The position numbers and the translations under genes were made by a program. A DNA stretch of 64,000 nucleotides from Bacteroides sp. M10 (GTDB lineage Bacteria > Bacteroidota > Bacteroidia > Bacteroidales > Bacteroidaceae): NCBI RefSeq assembly GCF_014334015.1, contig NZ_CP060488.1, positions 5,352,501 through 5,416,500 on the forward strand. The letters are read 5' to 3'. Positions 35,319 to 43,756 of this stretch are shown here, piece by piece. How positions within the stretch are numbered: position 1 is the stretch's first letter; each line of letters begins with the position of its first letter. The notes under the pieces were generated by a model, which made no database searches, was not told the origin of the DNA, and worked only from the letters and a program-made list of their open reading frames with translations.

Positions 35319-35884
35319 TTAATTATTGCAATGAGGTATCCCAAAGCGATGAAAGCACCCGGAGCCAATACGAATACCAACATTCCATATTCTTCCGGCA
35401 TGATGGTCAAATCGAAGATTTTACCGGTTCCCAAAAACTCGCGGACAGCACCCAGTAAAGTCAGGGCGATGGTAAAGCCAAGCCCCATACCGATACCGTC
35501 GAACATAGAAGCAACTGCGTTATTCTTGGCAGCGAAGGCTTCGGCACGTCCCAGTACAATACAGTTCACTACAATCAACGGAATGAAAAGACCGAGTGTA
35601 GCATACAGTCCCGGCACGTAAGCCTGCATCACCATTTGAAGCAAGGTCACGAAAGACGCAATCACCACAATAAACGATGGGATACGCACCATGTCCGGAA
35701 TCAGGTTCTTTATTAAAGAGATCACCACATTCGAGCAGATCAATACGAACATGGTAGCCAGTCCCATACCCATACCATTGATAGCCGATGATGTAGTACC
35801 CAATGTAGGACACATACCGAGCAGGAGTACAAACGTAGGATTCTCTTTGATAATCCCGTTCATCATTACTTTAAAGTTATTCAT
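35297..35884 (-). CDS. rsxE: Rnf complex subunit RnfE (RsxE)
   Basis: RnfE (195 residues) is a six-helix membrane subunit homologous to RnfA. The paired cysteine segments are LLGMCPTLGTTSSAINGMGMG near the N-terminus and LIVVNCIVLGRAEAFA. It lies 14 bases after rnfG. The extreme C-terminus (KLRTEN) is encoded within an A+T-rich linker repeat and so is probably not conserved between relatives. Confidence 0.94.
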   Translation of the reverse strand: MNNFKVMMNGIIKENPTFVLLLGMCPTLGTTSSAINGMGMGLATMFVLICSNVVISLIKNLIPDMVRIPSFIVVIASFVTLLQMVMQAYVPGLYATLGLFIPLIVVNCIVLGRAEAFAAKNNAVASMFDGIGMGLGFTIALTLLGAVREFLGTGKIFDLTIMPEEYGMLVFVLAPGAFIALGYLIAIINKLRTEN

Positions 35885-35898
35885 ATCTGTCTCCTTTC

Positions 35899-36645
35899 TT
35901 ATTTAGCACTGACTGAATCAGTTAGTTCAACTTTGATCGTAGCTCCCGTAGCAGCGTCAGCAGCATCTGCGTCCGCGCCTTTCGCTTTTTGAGAAGCACC
36001 GGTTACACCATTCACTTCCCCGCCTTCGGCCTTATAGGCTTGATAAGCAGCATTCACGGCATTCAAGAAAGCGCGTGAAGTAATGGTAGAAGCTGTGATG
36101 GCATCCACCGCTCCCCCATCTTTGCTGACGGTCAACGGAGCTTCACCCGGATTCATACCCAAAATAGATTTCGTACTCTCTTCGTGAGATACTGCCTTTT
36201 CTCCTTTCGCAGGATCATACGCTCCGAACCATTTGTCGGCTTTAGAGCCCAATCCCGGAGTTTCCGTGTGAGCCAACAGAGAGTAGTTATAGATTTTCCC
36301 TTCGGCATTAAAGCCTACCAACACTTTCAGTTCACCGCCAAATCCCATTGATTTAGCTTCGACAGCGGTTCCTACAAGTTCTTCACCGTTCTTAGCCGGA
36401 TAAACGATAAAGTCAACATTCTTCTTTCCGTCTTTCTCGCTGAAGATCGTATCGCTTTCCGCTACCGGATTATTGGTAAATTCGGGAAGAACCTTTTTCA
36501 AGGCCTCGTTCAGTGTCTTCGCGTTCGCTTCGGCAATGGGGCCTTTTGTCAGTTCATTTACATAAGCCAGCAACGCAACGGAAATAGCAGTCACTCCCGT
36601 AAGTACCAGCAACATATTCTTTAAAGATGATTCTAACTTTTTCAT
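35899..36645 (-). CDS. rsxG: Rnf complex subunit RnfG (RsxG)
   Basis: RnfG (248 residues) is a membrane-anchored flavoprotein with one N-terminal helix (LLVLTGVTAISVALLAYV) and an extracytoplasmic FMN-binding domain. The covalent FMN site is in the segment VDAITASTITSRAFLNAV (about residues 180-197), a variant of the usual S/T-GAT-x-S/T motif. The last 40 residues form an Ala/Asp-rich extension (GADADAADAATGATIKV) beyond the normal family length. The start overlaps the end of rnfD by 4 bases. Confidence 0.92.
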   Translation of the reverse strand: MKKLESSLKNMLLVLTGVTAISVALLAYVNELTKGPIAEANAKTLNEALKKVLPEFTNNPVAESDTIFSEKDGKKNVDFIVYPAKNGEELVGTAVEAKSMGFGGELKVLVGFNAEGKIYNYSLLAHTETPGLGSKADKWFGAYDPAKGEKAVSHEESTKSILGMNPGEAPLTVSKDGGAVDAITASTITSRAFLNAVNAAYQAYKAEGGEVNGVTGASQKAKGADADAADAATGATIKVELTDSVSAK

Positions 36646-37634
36646 TTCTTCTTCGCTACCTCCCCAAAGCGTTTTGGTTTACAATAGGTGTTAATCAGCG
36701 GAGTGAACGCATTCATAATCAGGATGGCGAACGACATACCTTCGGGATAGGCGCCGAACAGACGGATAACTACCGTCAGCAGACCGATACATACACCATA
36801 GATCAGCATCCCTTTCTTACTCATCGGAGAAGTCACATAGTCGGTTGCCATAAAGACAGCACCCAGCATCAGACCACCGGAAAGCAACTGCAATACCGGA
36901 GAAACGTATTTTTCCGGATCTGCCAGGTGCATGATGCCTGCAAAGACAAACACAGTAGCCAGGATAGACACAGGAATATGCCAGGTAATGATTTTCTTCC
37001 AGAGCATATAAACGAGTCCGATCAGCAGAGCCAGTGCACTCACTTCACCCAAGCATCCGCCATTCTGTCCGATCAGCAAGGTCAATGCGTCCGGAATCTG
37101 GCTTAAAGCGGCAGTGTCACCGTAAATGGCTTGCTTCATCAAGGCCAGCGGAGTGGCACCGGTGGTAGCATCCGTATAAGCGGTCAACTGTCCGACTACC
37201 GGCCAGCTGGTCATCTGCACCGGGAAAGAAAGCAGCAGGAATACGCGGCCTGCCAATGCCGGGTTGAAAGGATTGCAGCCCAATCCGCCGAAAGACATTT
37301 TGCCTACACCGATAGCAAACAGTGCACCGAGGATGATAATCCAGATAGGCAAGTTAGACGGTAAATTAAATGCCAGCAACACACCTGTGATGATGGCAGA
37401 GCCGTCGCAGATGGTGGTGGTCGGTTTCTTCATTAAATATTTTCCGATCGCCCATTCGAAGAACAAACAAGCCGCAACGGAAGTAGCCGTGACAATCAGG
37501 GCACCCAGTCCGAAGAAATAGAGAGACACCAGAAAAGCCGGAATCAGTGCAATCAGCACGCCATACATATTTTTCTGTACGCTGTCTCCGCCATGAACGT
37601 GGGGCGATAGTGATACGATTAATTTATTTTCCAT
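36642..37634 (-). CDS. rsxD: Rnf complex subunit RnfD (RsxD)
   Basis: RnfD (330 residues) is an inner-membrane subunit related to NqrB, with about nine helices. It starts ENKLIVSLSPHVHGGDSVQK. The covalent FMN site is TTGATPLALMK (about residues 160-170). The conserved FGGLGCNPFNPALAGR segment lies before it. It probably forms part of the ion channel with RnfA and RnfE. It is 5 bases after rnfC. Confidence 0.95.
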   Translation of the reverse strand: MENKLIVSLSPHVHGGDSVQKNMYGVLIALIPAFLVSLYFFGLGALIVTATSVAACLFFEWAIGKYLMKKPTTTICDGSAIITGVLLAFNLPSNLPIWIIILGALFAIGVGKMSFGGLGCNPFNPALAGRVFLLLSFPVQMTSWPVVGQLTAYTDATTGATPLALMKQAIYGDTAALSQIPDALTLLIGQNGGCLGEVSALALLIGLVYMLWKKIITWHIPVSILATVFVFAGIMHLADPEKYVSPVLQLLSGGLMLGAVFMATDYVTSPMSKKGMLIYGVCIGLLTVVIRLFGAYPEGMSFAILIMNAFTPLINTYCKPKRFGEVAKKK

Positions 37635-37639
37635 ATTCG

Positions 37640-38977
37640 TTATTTTTTAGCTTGACGTGCACGAATCATAGCTCCCACTTTGCCTTTACCCAGACGACAA
37701 TAGTCGAGCAGCGGACGGTTGGCAGGACAAGTGAACTGGCAAGAGCCGCACTCGATGCAATCCATGATTCTTTCTTTTTCCATTGTTTCAAAATCTCCGT
37801 TTTCAGACAAGGCTCCGAGCAAGTACGGTTCCAGTCCCATCGGACAGGCACTCACGCACTTCGCGCAACGGATGCAGGTTTGAGCTTCACCGCGTTTGGC
37901 TTCCTTCCGGTTCATAATCAGGATGCCGGAACTGCCCTTCGCAGTAGGAACCTCGATATTTACGAGCGCCTTACCCATCATCGGACCGCCACCGATCACC
38001 TTACCCGTATCTTCGGGCAGACCACCGCAAGCGTCAATCAACTGTTTCATCGGTGTACCGATACGGGCCAGGAAGTTGGACGGCTTCGCAACCGACTTTC
38101 CCGTCACGGTAATCACCCGTTCAAACAACGGTTTATTCTTCTGCACAGCTTCATAAACAGCAAACGCCGTTCCCACGTTCTGCACGACTGCTCCCGTAGA
38201 GATAGGCAACGCACCGCTCGCCACCTGACGTTTGGTGATCGCATCGATCAGCTGCTTTTCACCTCCTTGCGGATATTTCACCTTCAAGGGAACGACTTCG
38301 ATGCCTGCATAACTGGAAGCTACTTTGGTCATCAGTTCGATAGCATCGGGCTTATTATTTTCGATTCCGATAAATGCCTTGTTCACTTTCACTGCTTTCA
38401 TCAGGATGGAAACACCTACCATGATTTCTTCCGCGTGTTCCAGCATCAGCTGATGGTCGGCAGTCAAATAAGGTTCACATTCTACGGCATTGATAATCAC
38501 ACATTCAGCTTTAAAAGAAGGAGGAGGACAAAGTTTCACCTGTGTAGGGAAACAAGCACCACCCAGACCAACGATTCCGGCATCGGCAATTTTCTTCACG
38601 ATCTCTTCTGCCGGAAGTTCACATTCCTTCACCAGTGTGGCGCTACGGTCGATTGTTTCTTCCCATTCGTCGCCTTCCACATCGATAAAGATAGCAGGTT
38701 TCGCATAACCGCTGGCATCGACAATAGTATCAATCTTCGCCACTTTACCACTGACCGAAGAGTGAATTGCCGCCGAAACAAAGCCGGCAGGTTCAGCAAT
38801 TTTAGTGCCTACCTTTACCACATCCCCTTTCGCTACAACCGGTTTTGCAGGCGCACCAATGTGCTGCCCCAGCAAAATAACAGCCTTTGCAGGAACTTCC
38901 GCTGTGATAATAGGTTGATGTGCCGACAATTTATTTTCGTGTGGATGAACTCCACCAATTGAAAATGTCTTTAACAT
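37640..38977 (-). CDS. rsxC: Rnf complex subunit RnfC (RsxC)
   Basis: RnfC (445 residues) is the peripheral NADH- and FMN-binding subunit. It starts with a biotinyl/lipoyl-like N-domain (GGVHPHENKLSAHQPI), then the nucleotide-binding region GIVGLGGACFPTQVKL and NAVECEPYLTADHQLMLEH. Two [4Fe-4S] motifs close the protein: CIRCAKCVSACPMGLEP and CIECGSCQFTCP. There is no long Ala-rich C-terminal tail as in E. coli RsxC. Confidence 0.96.
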   Translation of the reverse strand: MLKTFSIGGVHPHENKLSAHQPIITAEVPAKAVILLGQHIGAPAKPVVAKGDVVKVGTKIAEPAGFVSAAIHSSVSGKVAKIDTIVDASGYAKPAIFIDVEGDEWEETIDRSATLVKECELPAEEIVKKIADAGIVGLGGACFPTQVKLCPPPSFKAECVIINAVECEPYLTADHQLMLEHAEEIMVGVSILMKAVKVNKAFIGIENNKPDAIELMTKVASSYAGIEVVPLKVKYPQGGEKQLIDAITKRQVASGALPISTGAVVQNVGTAFAVYEAVQKNKPLFERVITVTGKSVAKPSNFLARIGTPMKQLIDACGGLPEDTGKVIGGGPMMGKALVNIEVPTAKGSSGILIMNRKEAKRGEAQTCIRCAKCVSACPMGLEPYLLGALSENGDFETMEKERIMDCIECGSCQFTCPANRPLLDYCRLGKGKVGAMIRARQAKK

Positions 38978-39001
38978 ACAGTTCTGTATTTTATTCTGTT
39001 A

Positions 39002-39955
39002 TTATTCTGTTACTTTCGGAGCTTCTGTAGCCTTTTCAGCAGGAGTTTCCACTTTTGCCGCCGGTGCAGGAGTTTCCACCGCTTCTTTAGAAACAGCAGC
39101 CGGTTTTGGAGCAGCCGGAGCTTCTTCTTTCGGTTTCCTCGGCGGGAAATTCAATTCGATAATGGTATTCTGCGGACAGACTTCCACACATTTCCGGCAA
39201 GATTTGCACTTGTGCGGATCGATGTAAGCCAAGTTATTCTCCAACGTGATAGCTTCGAACGGACAAGTCTTCACGCATTTGCCACAGCCGATACAACTCA
39301 CCGTACAAGCCTTGCGCGCCACAGCTCCCTTGTCTTTATTCACACAAGAGATATACACACGGCGTGATTTCTTTCCTTGCGGACGGATTTCGATGATCGC
39401 CTTCGGACAAGCCTTCACACAGGCACCGCAAGCGGTACATTTCGCTTCATCCACTTCCGGAAGTCCTGTTTCAGGATTCATGTGGATGGCATCGAACTGG
39501 CAGGCAGCCACACAGTCACCACACCCCAGACATCCGTAACTACAACCCGTTTCCCCACCATAGAGCGAAGCGGCAATAGCGCAACTCTTCGCACCGTCGT
39601 ACTGATTAATACGCGGACGATTCATACACGTTCCGTTACATCTTACCACTGCTACCATCGGTTCAGCTTCTCCGGCTGCAAGCCCTAGGATATCAGCAAT
39701 TTGTGCCATGACAGGCTGTCCGCCTACGGGGCAGAATTTACCATCCAGCGAACCGGCTTTGACGCAAGCGTCGGCAAAGCCGCTACAACCGGGATAGCCA
39801 CATCCACCACAATTAGCCTGGGGAAGCACTTCTCCCACCTGGGCAATCCGCGGGTCTTCATACACGGCAAATTTCTTGGAAGCCACATAAAGAATAGCGG
39901 CCAGCACGAGCGCTATAGCTCCCAATGAAATCACTGCAATCAGAATCAAATTCAT
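39002..39955 (-). CDS. rsxB: Rnf complex subunit RnfB (RsxB)
   Basis: RnfB (317 residues) is the ferredoxin-docking subunit. After an N-terminal helix (LILIAVISLGAIALVLAAIL) comes the special cluster motif CGGCGYPGCSGFADAC, then four ferredoxin-type motifs: CLGCGDCVAACQFDAI, CTACGACVKACPKAII, CIGCGKCVKTCPFEAI and CKSCRKCVEVCPQNTI. This makes it longer than the roughly 190-residue proteobacterial form and capable of an extended electron wire. The C-terminus is an Ala/Pro/Lys-rich tail (KPKEEAPAAPKPAAVSKEAV). Confidence 0.95.
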   Translation of the reverse strand: MNLILIAVISLGAIALVLAAILYVASKKFAVYEDPRIAQVGEVLPQANCGGCGYPGCSGFADACVKAGSLDGKFCPVGGQPVMAQIADILGLAAGEAEPMVAVVRCNGTCMNRPRINQYDGAKSCAIAASLYGGETGCSYGCLGCGDCVAACQFDAIHMNPETGLPEVDEAKCTACGACVKACPKAIIEIRPQGKKSRRVYISCVNKDKGAVARKACTVSCIGCGKCVKTCPFEAITLENNLAYIDPHKCKSCRKCVEVCPQNTIIELNFPPRKPKEEAPAAPKPAAVSKEAVETPAPAAKVETPAEKATEAPKVTE

Positions 39956-39962
39956 AATGTTT

Positions 39963-40388
39963 TTAGTTATTTATTGGTTTTATAGTAAATGAAAATTGTT
40001 GTTTGAGTCGCGTTTTGTTAAGCCATAAAACGAAATAATAAGGTATAAGGACAGCCAGAGAAAGAAGAGCTGCATACAGTTCATTCTCTATCAATGCCAT
40101 CAAAAGAAACAACGAAAATATAAGAAGTACGAAAGGAAATACGAAAGCCAACAATACCGCCATCATGCCCATCGACGTTTCGCCGACCACCATCACCTTC
40201 TCTCCCACCTGATAGGAAGAAGCTGCGGTATCTATGATATCTATGATTTTGTCCTTACTATCCGCCGAGGAACAATGCCCCTTTGCGCTACATGCCGCAC
40301 AAGCCGATGTCTGGACAATCCTCACCGACAGATGAGAACCCTGTATGTTTTCCACAATACCTAGATGCTTTATAGTATTATTCGTCAT
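39963..40388 (-). CDS. rseC: SoxR-reducing system protein RseC-like
   Basis: A 141-residue membrane protein of the RseC/MucC family, the usual first gene of Bacteroidetes rnf operons. It has an N-terminal cytosolic cysteine motif (CAACSAKGHC, about residues 30-40) and two adjacent transmembrane helices (MMAVLLAFVFPFVLLIFSLFLL and ALLSLAVLIPYYFVLWL). Its role with Rnf is unknown; in E. coli the homologue helps keep SoxR reduced. It ends 7 bases before rnfB. Confidence 0.9.
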   Translation of the reverse strand: MTNNTIKHLGIVENIQGSHLSVRIVQTSACAACSAKGHCSSADSKDKIIDIIDTAASSYQVGEKVMVVGETSMGMMAVLLAFVFPFVLLIFSLFLLMALIENELYAALLSLAVLIPYYFVLWLNKTRLKQQFSFTIKPINN

Positions 40389-40416
40389 TTTGCAAACTCC
40401 GCATTACAAATCGCGG

Positions 40417-40424
40417 CAAATTTA
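40417..40424 (-). promoter_or_regulatory. Promoter -7 box of the rnf operon
   Basis: The minus-strand TAAATTTG matches TAnnTTTG, 29 bases before the rseC-like ATG at 40388. Confidence 0.5.
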
Positions 40425-40568
40425 ATCATTATTTGTGAACTACGAAGCATTCCTCAAACTTTTTCTACCTAATAAAATGTTATTTTTTGTGTTTTCGTTA
40501 TCGCACACGGAAAAGGTATGGCTACCATTTGATATTTCCCAAGAATGACAAATAGACATCCTAAACAA

Positions 40569-40607
40569 AAAAATCCCGGCCGTTTTTATTTATTCAGCCG
40601 GGATTTT
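40569..40607 (-). terminator. Terminator after the frameshifted regulator gene
   Basis: On the minus strand AAAATCCCGGC and GCCGGGATTTTT pair over 11 bp and are followed by TTTTTTGTTT. It lies 20 bases after the stop codon of the -1 frame (40627), so the transcription unit covers the fused reading frame. Confidence 0.85.
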
Positions 40608-40626
40608 CTATCAATTATTTCACGGA

Positions 40627-40901
40627 TTACTCCACTATCCTCTTCTTGTAGTAGCGCAGATACATTCTCACCAACGTATTCAAAATCAGTTCAATCTCCT
40701 CTTCGTTGTAGGCATTCAAACAGAGATTCATTACTTTTATATAATCGTTCAATGGGAGATTTAGCCCTTTTTTATGCCATTCAAAACATCATGTCCCATA
40801 CCCAGGGTCTCGCATACATACTCATTTTTCAATTTCGCACGTTTAAGCAACTCATTAATATAAGCTCCCAAATCACTGCAACAAACCGTTTTCTTTTTCA
40901 T
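40627..40901 (-). pseudogene. XRE-like regulator split by a -1 frame change
   Basis: Zero frame from ATG 40901 codes 46 residues (MKKKTVCCSDLGAYINELLK... to GIKKG) and stops at TAA 40763-40761. Two codons before that stop is A_AAA_AAG (40773-40767). Reading in the -1 frame from there continues for 46 codons (GLNLPLNDYIKVMNLC... to YKKRIVE) to TAA at 40629-40627. The joined 91-residue product looks like one small XRE-type helix-turn-helix protein (VCETLGMGHDVLNGIKKG, then LNLPLNDYIKVMNLCLN). A terminator follows the -1 frame stop. It may be a broken gene or a gene using programmed frameshifting. It is divergent from the VirE_N gene. Confidence 0.6.
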
Positions 40902-41004
40902 CTTTGTTTTTTGTTGTTAAATACACACTTTAATAATTAAATATTTTAACTTTTATCCTCACATATCAGGGTAGAGTCTATTTTGTTATTACTACCTTCA
41001 TGCC

Positions 41005-41019
41005 GTGTTTTTGAAACAC
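41005..41019. promoter_or_regulatory. Candidate operator palindrome
   Basis: GTGTTT-TTG-AAACAC is a perfect 6-3-6 palindrome, 50 bases before the VirE_N ATG and in the divergent region shared with the XRE-like gene. It has the same 6-3-6 form as the array at 43675-43755 but a different sequence. A role as an operator for the XRE-like protein is a guess. Confidence 0.35.
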
Positions 41020-41068
41020 CCTCATATTTTTTGCAAAAATAAACATTTTAACTTATAACAAAAAGAAA

Positions 41069-41695
41069 ATGATGTCAAACAACTACAGAATGTCCTATTT
41101 TATGCCACCTATCGCTCCCATCAAAGACAAACAAGGCCGACTGATGACTCCTCCCACGCTTATCCCCTTCTGCGAAGTCTCCATCGAACAAGTTTTCCAA
41201 ATGATTACTTGCAATGAGAATCTCAAAACCCTGACCGCACAAGTACGGAATGCCACAGATATACGAGCCGCCAAAGCATCATTGCTTCCGTATGTGACCC
41301 CTTGCGGCACATTCACCCGCCGTAGCTGTAAGGATTTCGTCTCCCCGTCTCATCTGGTGATAGTAGATGTGGACGGTCTCCACTCTTATCAGGAAGCAGT
41401 AGAAATGCGACGTATGCTCTATGACGATCCTCTCCTACAACCTGTACTCACCTTTATCAGCCCCAGCGGACTGGGTGTAAAGGCATTTGTTCCTTGCCAT
41501 TATTCCTCCACGACAAATGATACAAAAAATATCACAGAAAACATGAGTTGGGCGATGCGGTACGTAGAGACGGCATACAATACGGTAACAGCGGTTTCTT
41601 CCGAAACGAAATCCAAAGTAGATTTCTCCGGCAAAGACCTCGTGAGATCCTGTTTCCTTAGTTACGACCCGGAAGCATTGTTCAGAACCAAGTAA
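41069..41695 (+). CDS. VirE N-terminal domain protein (BT4734-like)
   Basis: A 208-residue protein matching the BT4734-like/VirE_N domain, which resembles archaeo-eukaryotic-type primase small subunits in distant folds. It contains LPYVTPCGTFTRRSCKDFVS, HLVIVDVDGLHSYQEAVEMRRMLYDDP and LTFISPSGLGVKAFVPCHY, with the conserved Asp-x-Asp (VDVDG). It ends SCFLSYDPEALF. The next gene, 38 bases downstream, holds the partner PriCT/DUF3987 part that in many relatives is fused to it. Confidence 0.88.
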   Translation: MMSNNYRMSYFMPPIAPIKDKQGRLMTPPTLIPFCEVSIEQVFQMITCNENLKTLTAQVRNATDIRAAKASLLPYVTPCGTFTRRSCKDFVSPSHLVIVDVDGLHSYQEAVEMRRMLYDDPLLQPVLTFISPSGLGVKAFVPCHYSSTTNDTKNITENMSWAMRYVETAYNTVTAVSSETKSKVDFSGKDLVRSCFLSYDPEALFRTK

Positions 41696-41733
41696 ACGAG
41701 AATAATTAAACATTATTTTATAAAAATCAAAAC

Positions 41734-43575
41734 ATGACCGATATTGAATCTTTATGCCGTCTCACCGAAGCAGTCGAAGCGGCAGGAGCGGACATTGCTC
41801 CCACTTATCTTGAATACGTACAATTGTCATTCGCCATCGCAACGGATTGCGGTGAAGCAGGACGTGACTTTTTCCATCGCCTGTGCCGGGTGTCTCCCAA
41901 GTATCAGCGCGAACATGCCGAACGGGTATTCTCCAACGCACTCCACACCCAACGTGGAGAAGTGCACTTGGGCACCGCTTTCCACCTGGCCGAAGCGACG
42001 GGAGTAAGCATCTGCATAGAAGAAATGCCCAAACATCCCACAGGTACAAAAGGTACAGCAGGTACAGCACGCAAATTTCCCCCACACACGGGCGCGTATA
42101 ATAAGGTAGGGAATGACAATATCTCCGAAGAAAGAGAAGGGGAAGAAGAACTATTGCCGGGCAGTGAACCGCAACATCAATTGCCCACTTTTCCGAAAAA
42201 CAACTGGCCGGAATTTTTGCAACGTATCATAAAAGCCGGGAGCAGCCCAATACAACACGACATCATGTTATTGGGAGCGCTCACTGCCCTGGGTGCTTGT
42301 ATGTCGCGCCACGTGCGATGCCTATATGGCGGCAAATACCATCACCCCAGCCTCCAATGTTTCGTAGTGGCTCCTTCGGCTTCCGGCAAAGGTATCCTTT
42401 CCTACATCCGCTTACTCGTGGAACCTATCCACGACGAGATCCGCAAAGAAGTGACCATACAGATGAAAGCATACAAAAAAGAGAAAGCCGAGTACGATGC
42501 AATGGGAAAAGAACGAACCAAAAAGGAGGCTCCACAAATGCCCCCTAACAGGATGTTCCTCATTTCGGGCAACAACACCGGTACGGGTATCCTACAAAAC
42601 ATCATGGACTCCGACGGAACCGGACTTATCTGCGAAGCGGAAGCGGACACCCTTTCCACCGCCATCGGATCGGACCACGGTCATTGGAGCGATACCCTGC
42701 GCAAAGCGTTCGACCACGACCGCTTGTCCTACAACCGCCGCACCGACCAGGAATACCGGGAAGTGAAGAAAAGCTATCTTTCCGTCCTGATTTCGGGTAC
42801 GCCGTCGCAGGTGCAAACTTTCATTCCGACGGCAGAAGACGGATCATACTCCCGCCAATTATATTATTACATGTGCGGAATCAGTAAATGGATCAGCCAA
42901 TTTATGGACAACGAGATAGATTGGGAGGAGATATTCACCGCTATGGGACTGGAATGGAAAGAAAAGTTGAGCGTGATAAAAACACACGGCATTCATACCC
43001 TGCAACTTACGGATGAACAAAAAGAAGAAATCGACACCGTCTTTTCCGACTTGTTTGAACGCTCCAGTGTAGCTAATGGAAGGGAAATGTATAGTTTTGT
43101 GGCACGTCTGGCCGTCAATCTATGCAGAATCATGTCGGAAGTAGCCGTATTGCGTGCCCTCGAAAGCCCGCAGCCCTACGACTTCAAGACCTCTCCCACC
43201 TCTCCTTTCACACCGGACAAGGAGATTCCTGCGGACAACCGCAAAGATGACATCATCACTCGTTGGGATGTATCCATTTCACAGGAAGACTTTCATGCTG
43301 TGCTTAGTCTTGCGGAACCTCTCTACTGTCATGCCACGCATATTCTATCGTTCCTCCCCAGTACAGAAGTCAGCCATCGTCCTAATGCCGATCGTGATTA
43401 TCTTTTCCAGAAACTGGGTGATGAATTTACTCGTACCCAGTTACTGGAAGAAGCAGTTGCCATGGGAATTAAAGAAAACACAGCCCTCACTTGGCTGAAA
43501 CGGCTCACCAAACACGGAAAATTAATCAGTATGGACGGTAAAGGGTTGTATGCGCGTGCGTGTGTGTATGAGTGA
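41734..43575 (+). CDS. PriCT + DUF3987 primase/helicase-like protein
   Basis: A 613-residue protein. The N-terminal 90 residues resemble a primase C-terminal (PriCT) domain (YLEYVQLSFAIATDCGEAGRDFF). A low-complexity hinge follows (GTKGTAGTA and an acidic stretch). The main body is DUF3987, a RecA-like ATPase: Walker A-like VAPSASGKGILSYIRLL (about residue 215), LICEAEADTLSTAIGSD (Walker B-like) and LSVLISGTPSQVQTFIP. A winged-helix-like C-terminus ends in LTWLKRLTKHGKL. Such proteins occur on phages, plasmids and near Bacteroides capsule loci. Its activity here is untested. Confidence 0.88.
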   Translation: MTDIESLCRLTEAVEAAGADIAPTYLEYVQLSFAIATDCGEAGRDFFHRLCRVSPKYQREHAERVFSNALHTQRGEVHLGTAFHLAEATGVSICIEEMPKHPTGTKGTAGTARKFPPHTGAYNKVGNDNISEEREGEEELLPGSEPQHQLPTFPKNNWPEFLQRIIKAGSSPIQHDIMLLGALTALGACMSRHVRCLYGGKYHHPSLQCFVVAPSASGKGILSYIRLLVEPIHDEIRKEVTIQMKAYKKEKAEYDAMGKERTKKEAPQMPPNRMFLISGNNTGTGILQNIMDSDGTGLICEAEADTLSTAIGSDHGHWSDTLRKAFDHDRLSYNRRTDQEYREVKKSYLSVLISGTPSQVQTFIPTAEDGSYSRQLYYYMCGISKWISQFMDNEIDWEEIFTAMGLEWKEKLSVIKTHGIHTLQLTDEQKEEIDTVFSDLFERSSVANGREMYSFVARLAVNLCRIMSEVAVLRALESPQPYDFKTSPTSPFTPDKEIPADNRKDDIITRWDVSISQEDFHAVLSLAEPLYCHATHILSFLPSTEVSHRPNADRDYLFQKLGDEFTRTQLLEEAVAMGIKENTALTWLKRLTKHGKLISMDGKGLYARACVYE

Positions 43576-43674
43576 ACCGGAAAAAGTGTACCTACTGTAC
43601 CCGTTTTACTTACGGATACGGTAGTCATTTCAATTACCGCATCCGTTTTGACTGATACAATCGTTTTTCTTTCA

Positions 43675-43755
43675 TAAAGCATCGCTTTAGGAGGTGTAAA
43701 GCTAAGCTTTAGACATCGTAAAGCGGTGCTTTATACACCATAAAGCGACGCTTTA
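43675..43755. repeat. Four phased palindromes TAAAGC-N3-GCTTTA at 22-bp period
   Basis: Perfect 15-bp palindromes begin at 43675, 43697, 43719 and 43741, so the period is exactly 22 bp in all three steps. The central triplets differ (ATC, TAA, GGT, GAC) and so do the 7-bp spacers, while the 12 arm bases are invariant. It lies between the DUF3987 gene and the convergent DUF4248 gene, whose stop codon is at 43757. As DNA it would place four dimer sites on one face of the helix, like iterons or an operator array. As RNA it would form four 6-bp triloop hairpins. Confidence 0.95.
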
Positions 43756-43756
43756 T

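Noticed and set aside
37547..38962. A 471-codon open frame opposite rnfC
   Set aside because: It mirrors the codon pattern of rnfC, is rich in His/Arg/Phe/Thr as antisense frames are, and shows no domain.
41069..43575. VirE_N and DUF3987 genes as one frameshifted gene
   Set aside because: A 38-base A+T-rich gap with a new ATG separates them; each product is complete for its domains, so a natural two-gene form is more likely.
43675..43755. CRISPR array
   Set aside because: Repeats are 15-bp palindromes with 7-bp spacers, too short for CRISPR, and no cas gene is near.
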